The notes beneath the pieces were generated by a model that made no database searches, had not been told where the DNA came from, and was given only the letters and a program-made list of their open reading frames with translations. A stretch of DNA of 64,000 bases. Origin: Leucobacter chironomi DSM 19883. Lineage in GTDB: Bacteria > Actinomycetota > Actinomycetes > Actinomycetales > Microbacteriaceae. Shown here piece after piece: positions 43,689-52,339 of the stretch. The DNA lies in contig NZ_ATXU01000007.1 of NCBI RefSeq assembly GCF_000421845.1, forward strand, positions 124,001 to 188,000. Reading direction: 5' to 3'. Every line of letters begins with the position of its first letter. The first letter of the stretch is position 1. The translations under genes were made by a program, and so were the position numbers.

Positions 43689-44480
43689 ATGCTCAAGATC
43701 GACAAGATCGAGAAGACCTTCTTCGCGGGCACCGTCAACGAGCGGCGTGCGCTCGCCGGGCTGAGCCTGCACCTCGACGAGGGCGACTTCGTCACCGTGA
43801 TCGGATCGAACGGCGCAGGCAAGTCCACACTGCTCAACGCGATCTCCGGCCGCTACACCGTCGACACCGGCAGCATCGAGATCGACGGCCGCCGCGTGAA
43901 CAGGCTCAAGGAGCATCAGCGGGCGGCCTACGTGGGTCGTGTGTTCCAGGACCCGATGGCGGGCACCGCCCCCGACCTCACCATCGAGCAGAACCTCGCC
44001 CTCGCGGTGCGGCGCGGCAAGCGCCGCGGGCTCGGCCTCGCGCTCACCCGGTCGCTGCGCGAGCGCTTCCGCGACGAGCTGCAGTCGCTCGAGCTCGGCC
44101 TCGAGAACCGGCTCACCGCGAAGGTCGGTCTGCTGTCGGGCGGTCAGCGTCAGGCGCTGTCGCTGCTCATGGCCGGGTTCACGCACCCGAGCATCCTGCT
44201 GCTGGACGAGCACACGGCCGCGCTCGATCCGCAGCGTGCCGCGCTGGTGACCGAGCTCACGGGCCGGATCGTGTCGCAGGGTCGGCTGACCACCCTCATG
44301 GTGACGCACAACATGGAGCAGGCGCTGCGCCTCGGCAATCGCCTCATCATGATGCACGAGGGGCGCATCGTGTTCTCGGCCTCGGCCGACGAGAAGCGCA
44401 CGCTCACCGTGCCGCGGCTGCTCGAGGAGTTCGGCAAGATCAAGGGCGCTCAGCTCGACGACCGCGCGCTGCTGTCGTAG
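43689..44480 (+). CDS. ABC ATPase, cassette 2 (TrpZ-like)
   Basis: 263 aa, the same length as its cassette 1 paralogue. Complete ATPase motifs: GSNGAGKST, LSGGQRQALSLLM, ILLLDEHTAALDP and VTHNMEQAL. Long stretches of DNA are also shared with cassette 1 (for example around VGRVFQDPMAGTAPDLTIEQN), indicating a fairly recent duplication or gene conversion. ATG 43689 follows the permease stop by 4 nt. Confidence 0.93.
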   Translation: MLKIDKIEKTFFAGTVNERRALAGLSLHLDEGDFVTVIGSNGAGKSTLLNAISGRYTVDTGSIEIDGRRVNRLKEHQRAAYVGRVFQDPMAGTAPDLTIEQNLALAVRRGKRRGLGLALTRSLRERFRDELQSLELGLENRLTAKVGLLSGGQRQALSLLMAGFTHPSILLLDEHTAALDPQRAALVTELTGRIVSQGRLTTLMVTHNMEQALRLGNRLIMMHEGRIVFSASADEKRTLTVPRLLEEFGKIKGAQLDDRALLS

Positions 44481-44515
44481 GGGCTCTCGCCCTTCCTCCC
44501 TGCTGTCGATGGCGG

Positions 44516-44571
44516 CGAGGTCGCGCGTGTGGTCGTTGTCCGGCGCGATAACGACCACACGCGTGACCTCG
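44516..44571. repeat. 56-bp palindrome, family B
   Basis: Arms 44516-44537 and 44550-44571 match at 21 of 22 positions (right arm AACGACCACACGCGTGACCT, then CG) around a 12-nt loop. The total length equals that of the family A palindromes, but the sequence is unrelated. It lies between the importer and the PutA-like gene and may act as terminator. Confidence 0.85.
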
Positions 44572-44693
44572 ATGCACGCGATTGGGGCTGATCGGGCGCG
44601 CGGGCGTGGACTGCTTGCGGGCACGGACGATGCCCAGGCGCGAGGGCTTGAGCAGTGCCCGCGTGCGCTCCCGATTTTGTCGGAGGCGACCTC

Positions 44694-44699
44694 TACAGT
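44694..44699 (+). promoter_or_regulatory. -10 box of the PutA-like gene
   Basis: TACAGT ends 6 nt before ATG 44706; a leaderless transcript is likely. No clear -35 box. Confidence 0.55.
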
Positions 44700-44705
44700 G
44701 GGCAC

Positions 44706-47700
44706 ATGGCAGCAGAATCTTTCGGTCGCGACACGACGTGGGAGGCGATCGCCGGCCAGGCCGAGACGCGCGCCGCGGGCTGGCTCGCGGCGCTGTGCGC
44801 TCGCGACGGCGATGAGCAGCCGGGCTTCCTGCGGGCGATGCGGCGAGATCCTGAGAGCTTCGAGTTCACACGGCGCCTCCTCGAACTGCTCGCGAGCACC
44901 GAAGACGTGTTCGCGTCTGCCGCGGGGCTGCGCGAGGTCGCCCAGGAGGTGCCCCCCTCGCTGCCGGTGCGGGATCGCCTGGCCGTGCGCGCGGGAGGCG
45001 CGACCTCGCTGGGGCTGCCCTGGGCCGTGCTGCCGATGGCGCGTCGGCGCCTGCGCGAGCGGGTGGCCGACCTGGTGCTCGCCGCGAAGCTGCCGGCCGG
45101 CGGCAAGGTCGCCGGCCCGGCCCGGATGAGCCGCCTCACCGAGGCGCTGCGCCGCCTGGGCGAGGCCGGAATGGTGCCTGTCGTGATGCCGCTCGGCGAG
45201 GCGGTGCACGGCCCCGCCGGTGCCGAGGCCGAGGTCTCCAGGCTGGTCGCGCTCTGCGCCCTGCCCGCCGTGGGGCACGTGGTGGTCGATCCCGCCCGCA
45301 TCGCGCCCGGCGGCACCGACTGGTCAGCCGAAGACGACGTGCTGCGCGCGGTGCGCGCCCTGCGCCCCGTGCTCGACGCGGCCGCCGAGCACGGCACGAC
45401 CGTGCACCTCGAACCCCGCAGCGTGCGGTGGGCGCGGCTGCTGCCCGAGGTCGTGGTGCGCGCTCTCGCCGACGCGGCGCTCGACCGGGTGCGGGTGGGG
45501 GTGCGGATCATGGCCGAGCTGCCGGAGTCGCGCGAGCTCTACGACCGCATCAGCCGGTGGGCGCAGCAGCGCGCGGCAGACGGCGGGGCCGCGGTCGAAG
45601 CCGTCATCGGCGTGGCCGGGGTGGCGAGCGCCGAGCGCATCGCCTCGATCGAGAGCGGACTCCCCGTGCCGGTGCTCGAGGATCGCGAGCAGGTCACGGC
45701 TCAGCTGCTGCGCCTCATCGAGCTCGCGCTGCACCCGGGGCGGGCCGCCGTGCTGCGCCCCGTCATCGCGTCCGAAGATCTCTTCGTGCTGAGCGGCACG
45801 GTGGCCCTGGCCGAGCAGCTCGGCGCGCAGGGGCTCTTCTCCCTGCAACTGCGCAGCGGCATCGCACCCGGCCTCGCGCAGGTGCTCGCGGACGCGGCAG
45901 CCGAGGTGCGCGTCTCGCTGCCCGTCGTCGCGCCGCGGGAGTTCTCGGGCGCGGTCGATCTGCTCGTGGGGTTCGCAGCCGAGGCCGCCGACCCCGAATC
46001 GGTCGTCGCCCGTTTCGACGCGCTCGTCGAGGCCGGGGGCGAGCGTGTGGATCCCGATCCCGATTCCGACTCCGGCCCCGATCCCTATCCCGACTCCGAC
46101 TCCGGCCCCGGCCCCGATCCCGACTCCGACTCCGGCCCCGATCCCGATCCTGACTCCGACTTCGACTTCGAACCTGACGCAGGCGCCGCGGCCGGGGTGA
46201 TCGAAGCGGAGCGGGCGGCATTCCGCGCCGCTGCGGCACTCGCCGCCGACCCGGCACCCGCGTCGCACCGCACGCAGCTGCGCGCCCGCGAGTGGGATCC
46301 GAGCGAGCGCGACAGCGCCCTGTTCTACCGTGCGCCCGACGAGCCCGCGCGCTTCGACACGGGCGGGCTCACCGCCGCCGTGCTCGGCCTCACGCGAGGC
46401 TCGACGGGCGAGGTGCGCCTCGAATCGCTGGCGCCGCCGTGCCCGATCCCCGTGGTCTCGGAGTCGGGCTTCGCGGGCGAACCCGCGACCGACGCGAGCC
46501 TCGCCGGCAACCGCGACTGGGTGCGGGCGCTGCTCGTGCGCGCGGCCGAGGGCGTGACGCTGCGGGCGGGTGCGGATTCGTCCGTCGATGCCGATTCGGA
46601 GGCGCATGAGGAGCCGGCCGCCGGCGCCGAATCGGACGCTCCGTCAGGCGTCGGCGGCGAGGGGGCTGCGGTGGTGTCGGCCGGCACCGATCCCGCTGAG
46701 CTGCACGGCGAAGCCCCCGAGCCGGTCGCCGAGCCGCAGCAAGCCGCAGAGGAGACCGAGCTCCCGGAACCCGCCGAGCCGCTTCCGCACACGGCGCGCG
46801 ACGCCGGTCAGGGCTGGAGCGGGCAGCCCGCGCGGGCGCGGGCCTCGCGATTGCGGCGGGCCGCGCTCGCCGTGGTCGCCGCACGGGATCGCATGCTGCA
46901 GACGCTCGCCGCGGACACCGGGGCACCCGCGGGGGAGCTCGACGCCGAGGTGGGCGACATCGTCGACGCCGCCCGCTACTCCGGTCAGCTCGCGGAAGGG
47001 CTCGCGGCGGTGAGAGGCGCGACGTTCGTGTCGGAGGGGTTCGTGCTCGTCCTCGCCGATGCGATCACGCCGCTCTCGGTGCAGGCCGAGTCGGTGCTCG
47101 CGGCGCTCGGCGCCGGCAACGGCGTGCTGTGGGCGGTGCCCGGGCGCTTCCTGAGCTCCGCCGAGGCGCTGCTCGAGGAGTGGGAGGTCGGCGGCGTCAC
47201 CCCTGGCGCGGTCGCCCTCGAAACAGTGGGCGAGTCGGCGCAGTTCTTCGAGCGGGTCTCCCGCGCCGGCATCGACCGGGCCATCGTGCTCGGCGATCGC
47301 GCCGCGGCTCGCGAGATCGCCCGTCGCCGGCCCGATCTGCAGATCGAGGGCCGATTCCACGCGCGGGGCACGGTGCTCGTGGCGCCGTCGGCCGACCTCG
47401 ACCGGGCGATCGACGACCTGGTCGCCTCGGCGTTCTCGGCTGCGGGGGCGCACCCGCGCACCGCTCAGGTGGCGATCCTGCTCGGTAGCGTGGGGCGCTC
47501 GCGTCGTTTCCGCGACGGCCTCGGCGACGCAGTGCGTGCCCTGCGGGTGGGCGACACTGCCAGGCCGGAGGGAGCGGATCCGCTCAGCTTCGACGTGGGG
47601 CCGCTCGCCGCGCCCGCCGGGGACGCCGCGCTGCGGGCGCTCACCGAGCTGGGGCGCGGCGAGGAGTGGCTCGTGCAGCCGCGCATGCTCGACGCCGACG

Positions 47701-48713
47701 GCCGACTGTGGAGCCCCGGCGTGCGTCTCGGCGTCTCGGCGTCGTCGTCGTTCTGGGACGATGCCCGCGGGGTTCCGGTGCTGGGCATCGCACACGCGCA
47801 CACGCTCGATGAGGCGCTGCGGCTGCAGAACGCGGTGGGCGGCGGCGTCGCGGCGGGTCTGCAGTCGAACGACGCCGATGAGATCCTCGACTGGCTCGCC
47901 GGGGTCGAGGCGGCATCGCTGACGATCAACCGCCCCACCACGGCGGCACGCATCGAGCGGCATCCCGGCGGCGCTTGGAACGACGCCGCGATGGGCCTGC
48001 CTGCGCTCAGCGGCGGCCCCAACCGTCTGCTGCCGTTGGGTGCCTGGCAACTGCGAGAGGGCACGCGCAGCGAGACGCTGCACCTGCGCGGGCTGGAGCC
48101 CGAGGTGCGGCTGCTCATCGAGGCGGCGCAGTCGGTGCTGCACTACGAGGAGTTCGACGAGGTGCGGCGTGCGGCGCTCGCCGACGCACTCGCCTGGCGC
48201 ACCTCATTCGGGCTGGAACGCGACACGATCGGCCTCGGTATCGAACGCAACGTGATCCGCTACCTGCCCGTCGTCACGCAGCTGCGGCTCGCCGAGGGCG
48301 GCAGCATCGCGTCGCTCGTGCGTGTGCTCGCCGCGGCGCTGCTCGTGCGCGCGCCCGTATCGGTGTCGACCGGCGAGGTGCTGCCGGCGGCGGTCACCGC
48401 CTTCCTCGAGCGGCAGGGCGTCGAGGTGTCGCTCGAACGCGACGACGACTGGGTGGAGCGTCTCGCGGTCTCCGGCCCGGTCACCGCAGATGGTGTGGTG
48501 GCCGACCGGGTGAGACTGATCGGCGGCGACGCGGTGCGGGCGGCCGAGTGGATGGGCGGGCTGGATCGCGTGGCGCTCTGGGCGCAGCCTGTGACGATGG
48601 CGGGTCCGGTCGAGCTGCTGACGCTGCTGCGCGAGCAGTCGGTGTCGGCGCGCGCGCACCGGCACGGTCTCGCGACCGAGGTGCCGGGCCTCGACGAACT
48701 CATCGAGGAGTGA
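44706..48713 (+). CDS. PutA-like protein with degenerate proline dehydrogenase and aldehyde dehydrogenase halves
   Basis: 1335 aa. The N-terminal half follows actinobacterial PutA proline dehydrogenase in outline ([12 protein letters not shown] where NLLGEAV is usual; [19 protein letters not shown] where the enzyme ends its barrel), but the KGAN/RLVKG-type catalytic block is missing. The C-terminal half follows the aldehyde dehydrogenase fold ([40 protein letters not shown]), yet GAHPRTAQ (914-921) stands where the catalytic Cys motif GQKCSA should be, ADAITP replaces PWNFP, and LWAVPGR replaces LKPA. Two acidic linkers (about 449-491 and 640-715) separate the parts. The frame is intact over 4 kb, so it looks maintained. 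Probably a pseudoenzyme with a regulatory or scaffold role; calling it active PutA would be wrong on these residues. Confidence 0.75.
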   Translation: MAAESFGRDTTWEAIAGQAETRAAGWLAALCARDGDEQPGFLRAMRRDPESFEFTRRLLELLASTEDVFASAAGLREVAQEVPPSLPVRDRLAVRAGGATSLGLPWAVLPMARRRLRERVADLVLAAKLPAGGKVAGPARMSRLTEALRRLGEAGMVPVVMPLGEAVHGPAGAEAEVSRLVALCALPAVGHVVVDPARIAPGGTDWSAEDDVLRAVRALRPVLDAAAEHGTTVHLEPRSVRWARLLPEVVVRALADAALDRVRVGVRIMAELPESRELYDRISRWAQQRAADGGAAVEAVIGVAGVASAERIASIESGLPVPVLEDREQVTAQLLRLIELALHPGRAAVLRPVIASEDLFVLSGTVALAEQLGAQGLFSLQLRSGIAPGLAQVLADAAAEVRVSLPVVAPREFSGAVDLLVGFAAEAADPESVVARFDALVEAGGERVDPDPDSDSGPDPYPDSDSGPGPDPDSDSGPDPDPDSDFDFEPDAGAAAGVIEAERAAFRAAAALAADPAPASHRTQLRAREWDPSERDSALFYRAPDEPARFDTGGLTAAVLGLTRGSTGEVRLESLAPPCPIPVVSESGFAGEPATDASLAGNRDWVRALLVRAAEGVTLRAGADSSVDADSEAHEEPAAGAESDAPSGVGGEGAAVVSAGTDPAELHGEAPEPVAEPQQAAEETELPEPAEPLPHTARDAGQGWSGQPARARASRLRRAALAVVAARDRMLQTLAADTGAPAGELDAEVGDIVDAARYSGQLAEGLAAVRGATFVSEGFVLVLADAITPLSVQAESVLAALGAGNGVLWAVPGRFLSSAEALLEEWEVGGVTPGAVALETVGESAQFFERVSRAGIDRAIVLGDRAAAREIARRRPDLQIEGRFHARGTVLVAPSADLDRAIDDLVASAFSAAGAHPRTAQVAILLGSVGRSRRFRDGLGDAVRALRVGDTARPEGADPLSFDVGPLAAPAGDAALRALTELGRGEEWLVQPRMLDADGRLWSPGVRLGVSASSSFWDDARGVPVLGIAHAHTLDEALRLQNAVGGGVAAGLQSNDADEILDWLAGVEAASLTINRPTTAARIERHPGGAWNDAAMGLPALSGGPNRLLPLGAWQLREGTRSETLHLRGLEPEVRLLIEAAQSVLHYEEFDEVRRAALADALAWRTSFGLERDTIGLGIERNVIRYLPVVTQLRLAEGGSIASLVRVLAAALLVRAPVSVSTGEVLPAAVTAFLERQGVEVSLERDDDWVERLAVSGPVTADGVVADRVRLIGGDAVRAAEWMGGLDRVALWAQPVTMAGPVELLTLLREQSVSARAHRHGLATEVPGLDELIEE
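46051..46178 (+). repeat. Coding tandem repeat for an Asp-Pro-Ser linker
   Basis: Degenerate repeats of GACTCCGACTCCGGCCCCGA-type units encode a run of [10 protein letters not shown] motifs (residues about 449-491). The acidic linker is not part of any PutA I know. Repeat number may vary between strains. Confidence 0.85.
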
Positions 48714-48764
48714 CACGGCACGGCCAGCGGGTCTTGCGGGGCTGGAGCGGACTCCGCCCGGGTG

Positions 48765-49229
48765 TCAGCCGAGGCGCATCGGGGTGTGCGGGATGCCATC
48801 TTCGAGGAACTCCTCGCCGCACGGCGTGAAGCCGAAGCCGCCGTACCAGGAGGCGAGGTGCGACTGGGCGTGGATCAGGATCGGGCGGCCTGCGCATCCC
48901 TCGATGGCGGCCCGCAGCAGCGCGGCGGCGACGCCCCGGCCGCGCCAGGCGGGGGCGGTGACCACGCGCCCGATGCTCACGAGGTTCGCTTCCTGAGCGC
49001 TCTCGTCGAGGACGCGCACGGTCGCGGCGATCTCGCCGTCAGCGGTCTGCGCCCAGAGCTGCGTCGCGCCGGCTTCGAGATCGCGGCCGTCGAGGTCGAG
49101 ATAGACGCAGTCCTGCTCCACCACGAAGACCTCCTGCCGCAGCCGGGCGATGCGGTAGAAGGTGCTGGTGGGGATGTCGTCGACGCGGTCGGCCGTGACC
49201 AGGGTGAGTTCTTCGGGGAGCGCGGGCAT
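48765..49229 (-). CDS. ElaA-like GNAT acetyltransferase
   Basis: 154 aa. GNAT core with the ElaA-type N-terminus (FYRIARLRQEVFVVEQDCVY, DLDGRDLEAGATQLWA) and acetyl-CoA loop VVTAPAWRGRGVAAALL. Substrate unknown. ATG 49229 is the first start that gives only family sequence; the frame extends upstream to 49400 through the tRNA gene and is not credible there. Confidence 0.88.
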   Translation of the reverse strand: MPALPEELTLVTADRVDDIPTSTFYRIARLRQEVFVVEQDCVYLDLDGRDLEAGATQLWAQTADGEIAATVRVLDESAQEANLVSIGRVVTAPAWRGRGVAAALLRAAIEGCAGRPILIHAQSHLASWYGGFGFTPCGEEFLEDGIPHTPMRLG

Positions 49230-49289
49230 GTTCCGATCCTGCCATGCCGGTGCGGCGCACGCCGATTTCCGTTCGCGAGAGTGAGACGC

Positions 49290-49295
49290 TAAAGT
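49290..49295 (+). promoter_or_regulatory. -10 box of the tRNA-Tyr gene
   Basis: TAAAGT, 29 nt before the mature 5' end. The -35 region is weak. Confidence 0.45.
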
Positions 49296-49324
49296 GGTCT
49301 CTTGGTCGTGCTTGCACGGCCGAC

Positions 49325-49409
49325 GGCGGATTACCCGAGCGGCCAAAGGGGGCTGACTGTAAATCAGCTGGCACTGCCTACGGGGGTTCGAATCCCTCAT
49401 CCGCCACCA
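49325..49409 (+). tRNA. tRNA-Tyr (anticodon GUA)
   Basis: Class II tRNA with a long variable arm. Acceptor stem GGCGGAT (49325-49331) pairs with ATCCGCC (49399-49405), followed by A and an encoded CCA (49407-49409). Anticodon stem GCTGA/TCAGC (49352-49356 and 49364-49368) closes the loop CTGTAAA with anticodon GTA at 49359-49361. T loop GTTCGAATC is present. Confidence 0.97.
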
Positions 49410-49412
49410 GCA

Positions 49413-49447
49413 AAAGCCCGGTCAGAAGAAACTTCTGACCGGGCTTT
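49413..49447 (+). terminator. Terminator after tRNA-Tyr
   Basis: AAAGCCCGGTCAGAAG (49413-49428), loop AAA, then the perfect 16-bp inverse ending in GCTTT (49432-49447), and CTCG. A classic strong intrinsic terminator. Confidence 0.92.
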
Positions 49448-49526
49448 CTCGTTGTCTGGACTGGCTGGGTGTTTCGAGTTGTATCGGCGGATGCCCCGGC
49501 GCGATCCGGTGGGCTACATTAGCGAT

Positions 49527-50492
49527 ATGCAATCACCCGATGCGCGGGGCATGAGTGGTGCCCGATCCTTCACGGAGTCAGCGGAACGCGTCGTCGCCTA
49601 CCTCAATTCGCACACGCCGCTCACCGATTGGTCGGTGTCGCGCGTCGCCGGAGGCGAGCAGATCCACCTGCACGTGCATCATGATCATCTGCTCGAAGTG
49701 GGCGACCGCGTCGCGTGGACGGAGTCGTTCTGCAGCCGCATGTCGGCCGGCGCGAAGCACGTGGTGCGCAACTCCCTCAGCGACCCCGACTACGCCGACC
49801 TGGCCGCCGCCGCGACGGTGGGCGCGTATGCCGGGTACCCCATCGGGGACGATCGGGACGGGATCTTCGGAGTGCTCTGCGGTGTGCGGCCCGCACCGCT
49901 CAGGGACGACGAGGGGGTCGACGAGAGCCTCGTGTTCCTGCTCAGCGAACTGCTCACCTCTCAGCTCACGCTCTCACGGCGCATCGACCACGAGCGCAGA
50001 CGGCTCGAGTTCACGGAGACGCTCGCGCAAACAGACCCGCTGACCGGCGTGCTGAACCGGCGAGGCTGGGAGCGCGTCGTCGCGGACGCGCAGGAGCGCC
50101 TCGACGCGTTCGGCGACCCGGTGGCCGTCGCGGTCATCGACCTCGACGGATTGAAGCGCATCAACGACGCGCGCGGGCACGCCGCCGGGGACGCCCTGAT
50201 CGTTCGCGCGGCGCAGGCGCTGACGGGTGCGTGCGCCGCTGGCAGCCACGTCGCCCGCTGCGGCGGGGACGAGTTCATGGTGCTCGTGAACGGCGTCACC
50301 CCGTCTCAGCTCGAGGAGTGTGCGGCGGCGCTCGCGGCGGCTCTCGCCGCAGCTGAGGTGGAGGCCTCGGTCGGTCTCGCTGTGGCCGAGCCGGGTCGGG
50401 TGCCGATGGCCGAGGCGATCGCGGCCGCCGATGCCCGCATGTACCACCAGAAGCGCGTGCGGAAAGGCAGCGGACTGCTCACCGCCGGCTGA
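49527..50492 (+). CDS. GAF-GGDEF protein (predicted diguanylate cyclase)
   Basis: 321 aa. N-terminal GAF-like sensor (about 20-150; VGAYAGYPIGDDRDGIFGVLCGV) and GGDEF domain (about 165-318). The active site is intact (GGDEF at 246-250, in HVARCGGDEFMVLV), as are the DPLTGVLNRRGW and VIDLDGLKRIND segments, so it should make cyclic di-GMP. The RxxD product-inhibition site before GGDEF is absent. TACATT (49515-49520) ends 6 nt before ATG 49527, a leaderless arrangement. No EAL gene is nearby. Confidence 0.9.
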   Translation: MQSPDARGMSGARSFTESAERVVAYLNSHTPLTDWSVSRVAGGEQIHLHVHHDHLLEVGDRVAWTESFCSRMSAGAKHVVRNSLSDPDYADLAAAATVGAYAGYPIGDDRDGIFGVLCGVRPAPLRDDEGVDESLVFLLSELLTSQLTLSRRIDHERRRLEFTETLAQTDPLTGVLNRRGWERVVADAQERLDAFGDPVAVAVIDLDGLKRINDARGHAAGDALIVRAAQALTGACAAGSHVARCGGDEFMVLVNGVTPSQLEECAAALAAALAAAEVEASVGLAVAEPGRVPMAEAIAAADARMYHQKRVRKGSGLLTAG

Positions 50493-50562
50493 GGCCAGGC
50501 ACCGATCACGGTCGCTCGCTCCGTGACCACGTCGCGGCCCTGAGTGCAACCCGCAGACAGCA

Positions 50563-50601
50563 GCAGGGCCCGGCCGGGAGCTGATCCCGGCCGGGCCCTG
50601 C
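50563..50601. terminator. Bidirectional terminator
   Basis: A perfect 17-bp stem (GCAGGGCCCGGCCGGGA at 50563-50579 with 50585-50601), loop GCTGA. It separates the convergent GGDEF and small coiled-coil genes. Confidence 0.88.
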
Positions 50602-50619
50602 GGTGTCGCGTGCTGCGCT

Positions 50620-50835
50620 TCAGTCGCGCAGCTCGTCCTTGATCTCGTTGCGCGCCTGCGTCGCGTCGCGCTCGGCCTCCGCCTTCTTGACGTCGGCCTC
50701 GGCCTTCTTCACCTCGGCTTCGGCCTTCACCTCGTCGAGTTTGTCCTTGGCCTTGTCGACGCCGTCCTCGACAGCGCGGCTGACCTTCTTCGCCGCGGCT
50801 TCAGCGGTTTCCTTCGCGTCCTCAAGAAATCCCAT
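50620..50835 (-). CDS. Small Ala/Lys/Glu-rich helical protein
   Basis: 71 aa. Almost wholly charged, with heptad-like repeats (KKVSRAVEDGVDKAKDKLDE, then KKAEADVKKAEAE), predicting one long amphipathic helix or coiled coil. It resembles LEA-like or CsbD-like stress proteins in composition, but I see no family signature. AAAGGAG lies 8 nt before ATG 50835. Confidence 0.75.
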   Translation of the reverse strand: MGFLEDAKETAEAAAKKVSRAVEDGVDKAKDKLDEVKAEAEVKKAEADVKKAEAERDATQARNEIKDELRD

Positions 50836-50973
50836 GATCGGTGCTCCTTTCTGCTGGAGCATCCAGGTTGTCGAATCAAGCTGAGGAGGAGGTGTGCGGA
50901 TCGCGCGACCGGGATCCGCCCGCTCCTTCTGCCGCGGGGCCGGTTCGTTCCATCCCGGGGCTGGCGGTCCGGC

Positions 50974-51174
50974 TCAGGCGGGGGCGAAGCGGTTGCGCAG
51001 CTCGGCGGCCCGGCGGATGTCGCCTTCGATGGCGGTCTGCTGCTCGGCGGCCAGCGATCCCGACTTCTTGGCCTCGTCGAGCTTTTCGAGCCCGGCCTGC
51101 ACTTCGGCGTCCAAGCCGTCGACCACGAGCTTCTGAATGCTCTCGGGGAGCCGCTCAAAATACGAGGTGTCCAT
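50974..51174 (-). CDS. Small helical protein, unknown
   Basis: 66 aa (MDTSYFERLPESIQKLVVDG at the start). Helical, acidic, no membrane segment or known motif. The downstream codons LEKLDEAKKSGSLAAEQQTA suggest a second helix. A possible -10 box TACGGT ends 7 nt before ATG 51174, so it is probably leaderless. It is divergent from the hydroxyacid dehydrogenase gene. Confidence 0.7.
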   Translation of the reverse strand: MDTSYFERLPESIQKLVVDGLDAEVQAGLEKLDEAKKSGSLAAEQQTAIEGDIRRAAELRNRFAPA

Positions 51175-51273
51175 ACCTATTACCGTACAGCCAAGTTTGG
51201 CGCAGCGCTGCAGCGGGGTTCCGAAAACCGGGGGGCTCCCGCAGCGGATCGTGCCGACACTACACTCGATCGT

Positions 51274-52209
51274 ATGTCTGACCTCGTCGTCTCCCTGCCC
51301 GCCGAAGAGCCGCTGCGCGACGTTCTGGGCGAGTTGCCCGGGGTCGAGTTCGTGGACTGGGATCTCGACACTCCGGCGCCGCGGCCGTTCTTCGACATCG
51401 TGGTGCCGCCGTACTGGGGCGGTGCGCGGTGCCTCTCGGCGCTCGCAGGGGTCGAAGCTCGGTTGGTGCAGTGGCAGTCGATCGGCTACAACGGCGTGGC
51501 GAAGCATCTGCCCGGCGGCCTGCCGTTCGCGAATGCGGCGACCGTGCACGAGGCCTCGACCGCGGAGCTCGCCCTGGCTCTCACCCTCGCCGCCCAGCGC
51601 GGCCTTCCGGAGTTCGTGCGCGCGGGTGATGAGAGCCGGTGGGAGCTGCGGAGCTTCCCGAGCCTGGCCGACCGCCGGGTGCTGCTCGTGGGCTATGGCG
51701 GTGTGTCGCAGGCCGTCGAGGCGCGGCTCGCCGGCTTCGAGGTGCAGATCGAACGGCTCGCCCGTTCGCCGCGGGAGCAGCGGAACCTCGCCGGCGACGC
51801 GGTCGAGGTGCGCGGGTTCGCCGAACTGCACGAGCGTCTCGCGGAGGCCGAGATCGTGATCCTCGCGGTGCCCCTCACCGACGAGACACGGGGGCTCATC
51901 GACGCAGCTGCGCTCGCGGCGATGCCCGACGGCGCGCTGCTCGTGAACGTGGCCCGCGGCCCTGTCGTCGAGACTGACGCGCTCGTCGCCGAGCTGCGCT
52001 CGGGGCGTCTGCGGGCGGCGCTCGACGTCACCGATCCCGAGCCGCTGCCCGAGGGGCATCCGCTGTGGGAGTGCCCGAACACGCTCATCACGCCTCACGT
52101 CGGCGGTGATTCGAGTGCGATGATGCCGCGGATGGCGGCGCTGCTCAAGCGCCAGATCGCGCACCTGCGGGCGGGGGAGTCGCCCGAAAACCTCATCGAC
52201 CTCGGCTGA
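51274..52209 (+). CDS. D-2-hydroxyacid dehydrogenase (NAD-dependent)
   Basis: 311 aa. Rossmann motif VGYGGVSQAV (about 141-150) and the catalytic set: Arg in NVARGPVVE, Glu in DVTDPEPLPEGHPL and His in TPHVGG. The family reduces 2-keto acids or oxidises phosphoglycerate-like substrates; the short N-terminal domain favours a glyoxylate/hydroxypyruvate-type enzyme. TACACT (51261-51266) ends 7 nt before ATG 51274. Confidence 0.9.
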   Translation: MSDLVVSLPAEEPLRDVLGELPGVEFVDWDLDTPAPRPFFDIVVPPYWGGARCLSALAGVEARLVQWQSIGYNGVAKHLPGGLPFANAATVHEASTAELALALTLAAQRGLPEFVRAGDESRWELRSFPSLADRRVLLVGYGGVSQAVEARLAGFEVQIERLARSPREQRNLAGDAVEVRGFAELHERLAEAEIVILAVPLTDETRGLIDAAALAAMPDGALLVNVARGPVVETDALVAELRSGRLRAALDVTDPEPLPEGHPLWECPNTLITPHVGGDSSAMMPRMAALLKRQIAHLRAGESPENLIDLG

Positions 52210-52339
52210 TCGGGCCACGGGCTCGGTTCGCATGGTGCGTGCAGCCCGCCCATACGATTCGCATAACTCTCTTCGTTGGAATGGAGCACAGCCGGAACCC
52301 CTCGCGGTCTCCGGCTCCGTTCGACGATAGGAGCTCGGC

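Noticed and set aside
45324-46607. Reverse-strand frame with GIGIGAGVG repeats
   Set aside because: It is simply the complement of the Asp-Pro-Ser repeat region of the PutA-like gene.
49325-49447. Integration of an element at tRNA-Tyr
   Set aside because: No repeated tRNA 3' end and no integrase were found downstream; the tRNA is followed by its own terminator.
49302-49526. N-terminal extension of the GGDEF protein
   Set aside because: The upstream frame runs through the tRNA-Tyr gene and its terminator; the -10 box at 49515 supports ATG 49527.
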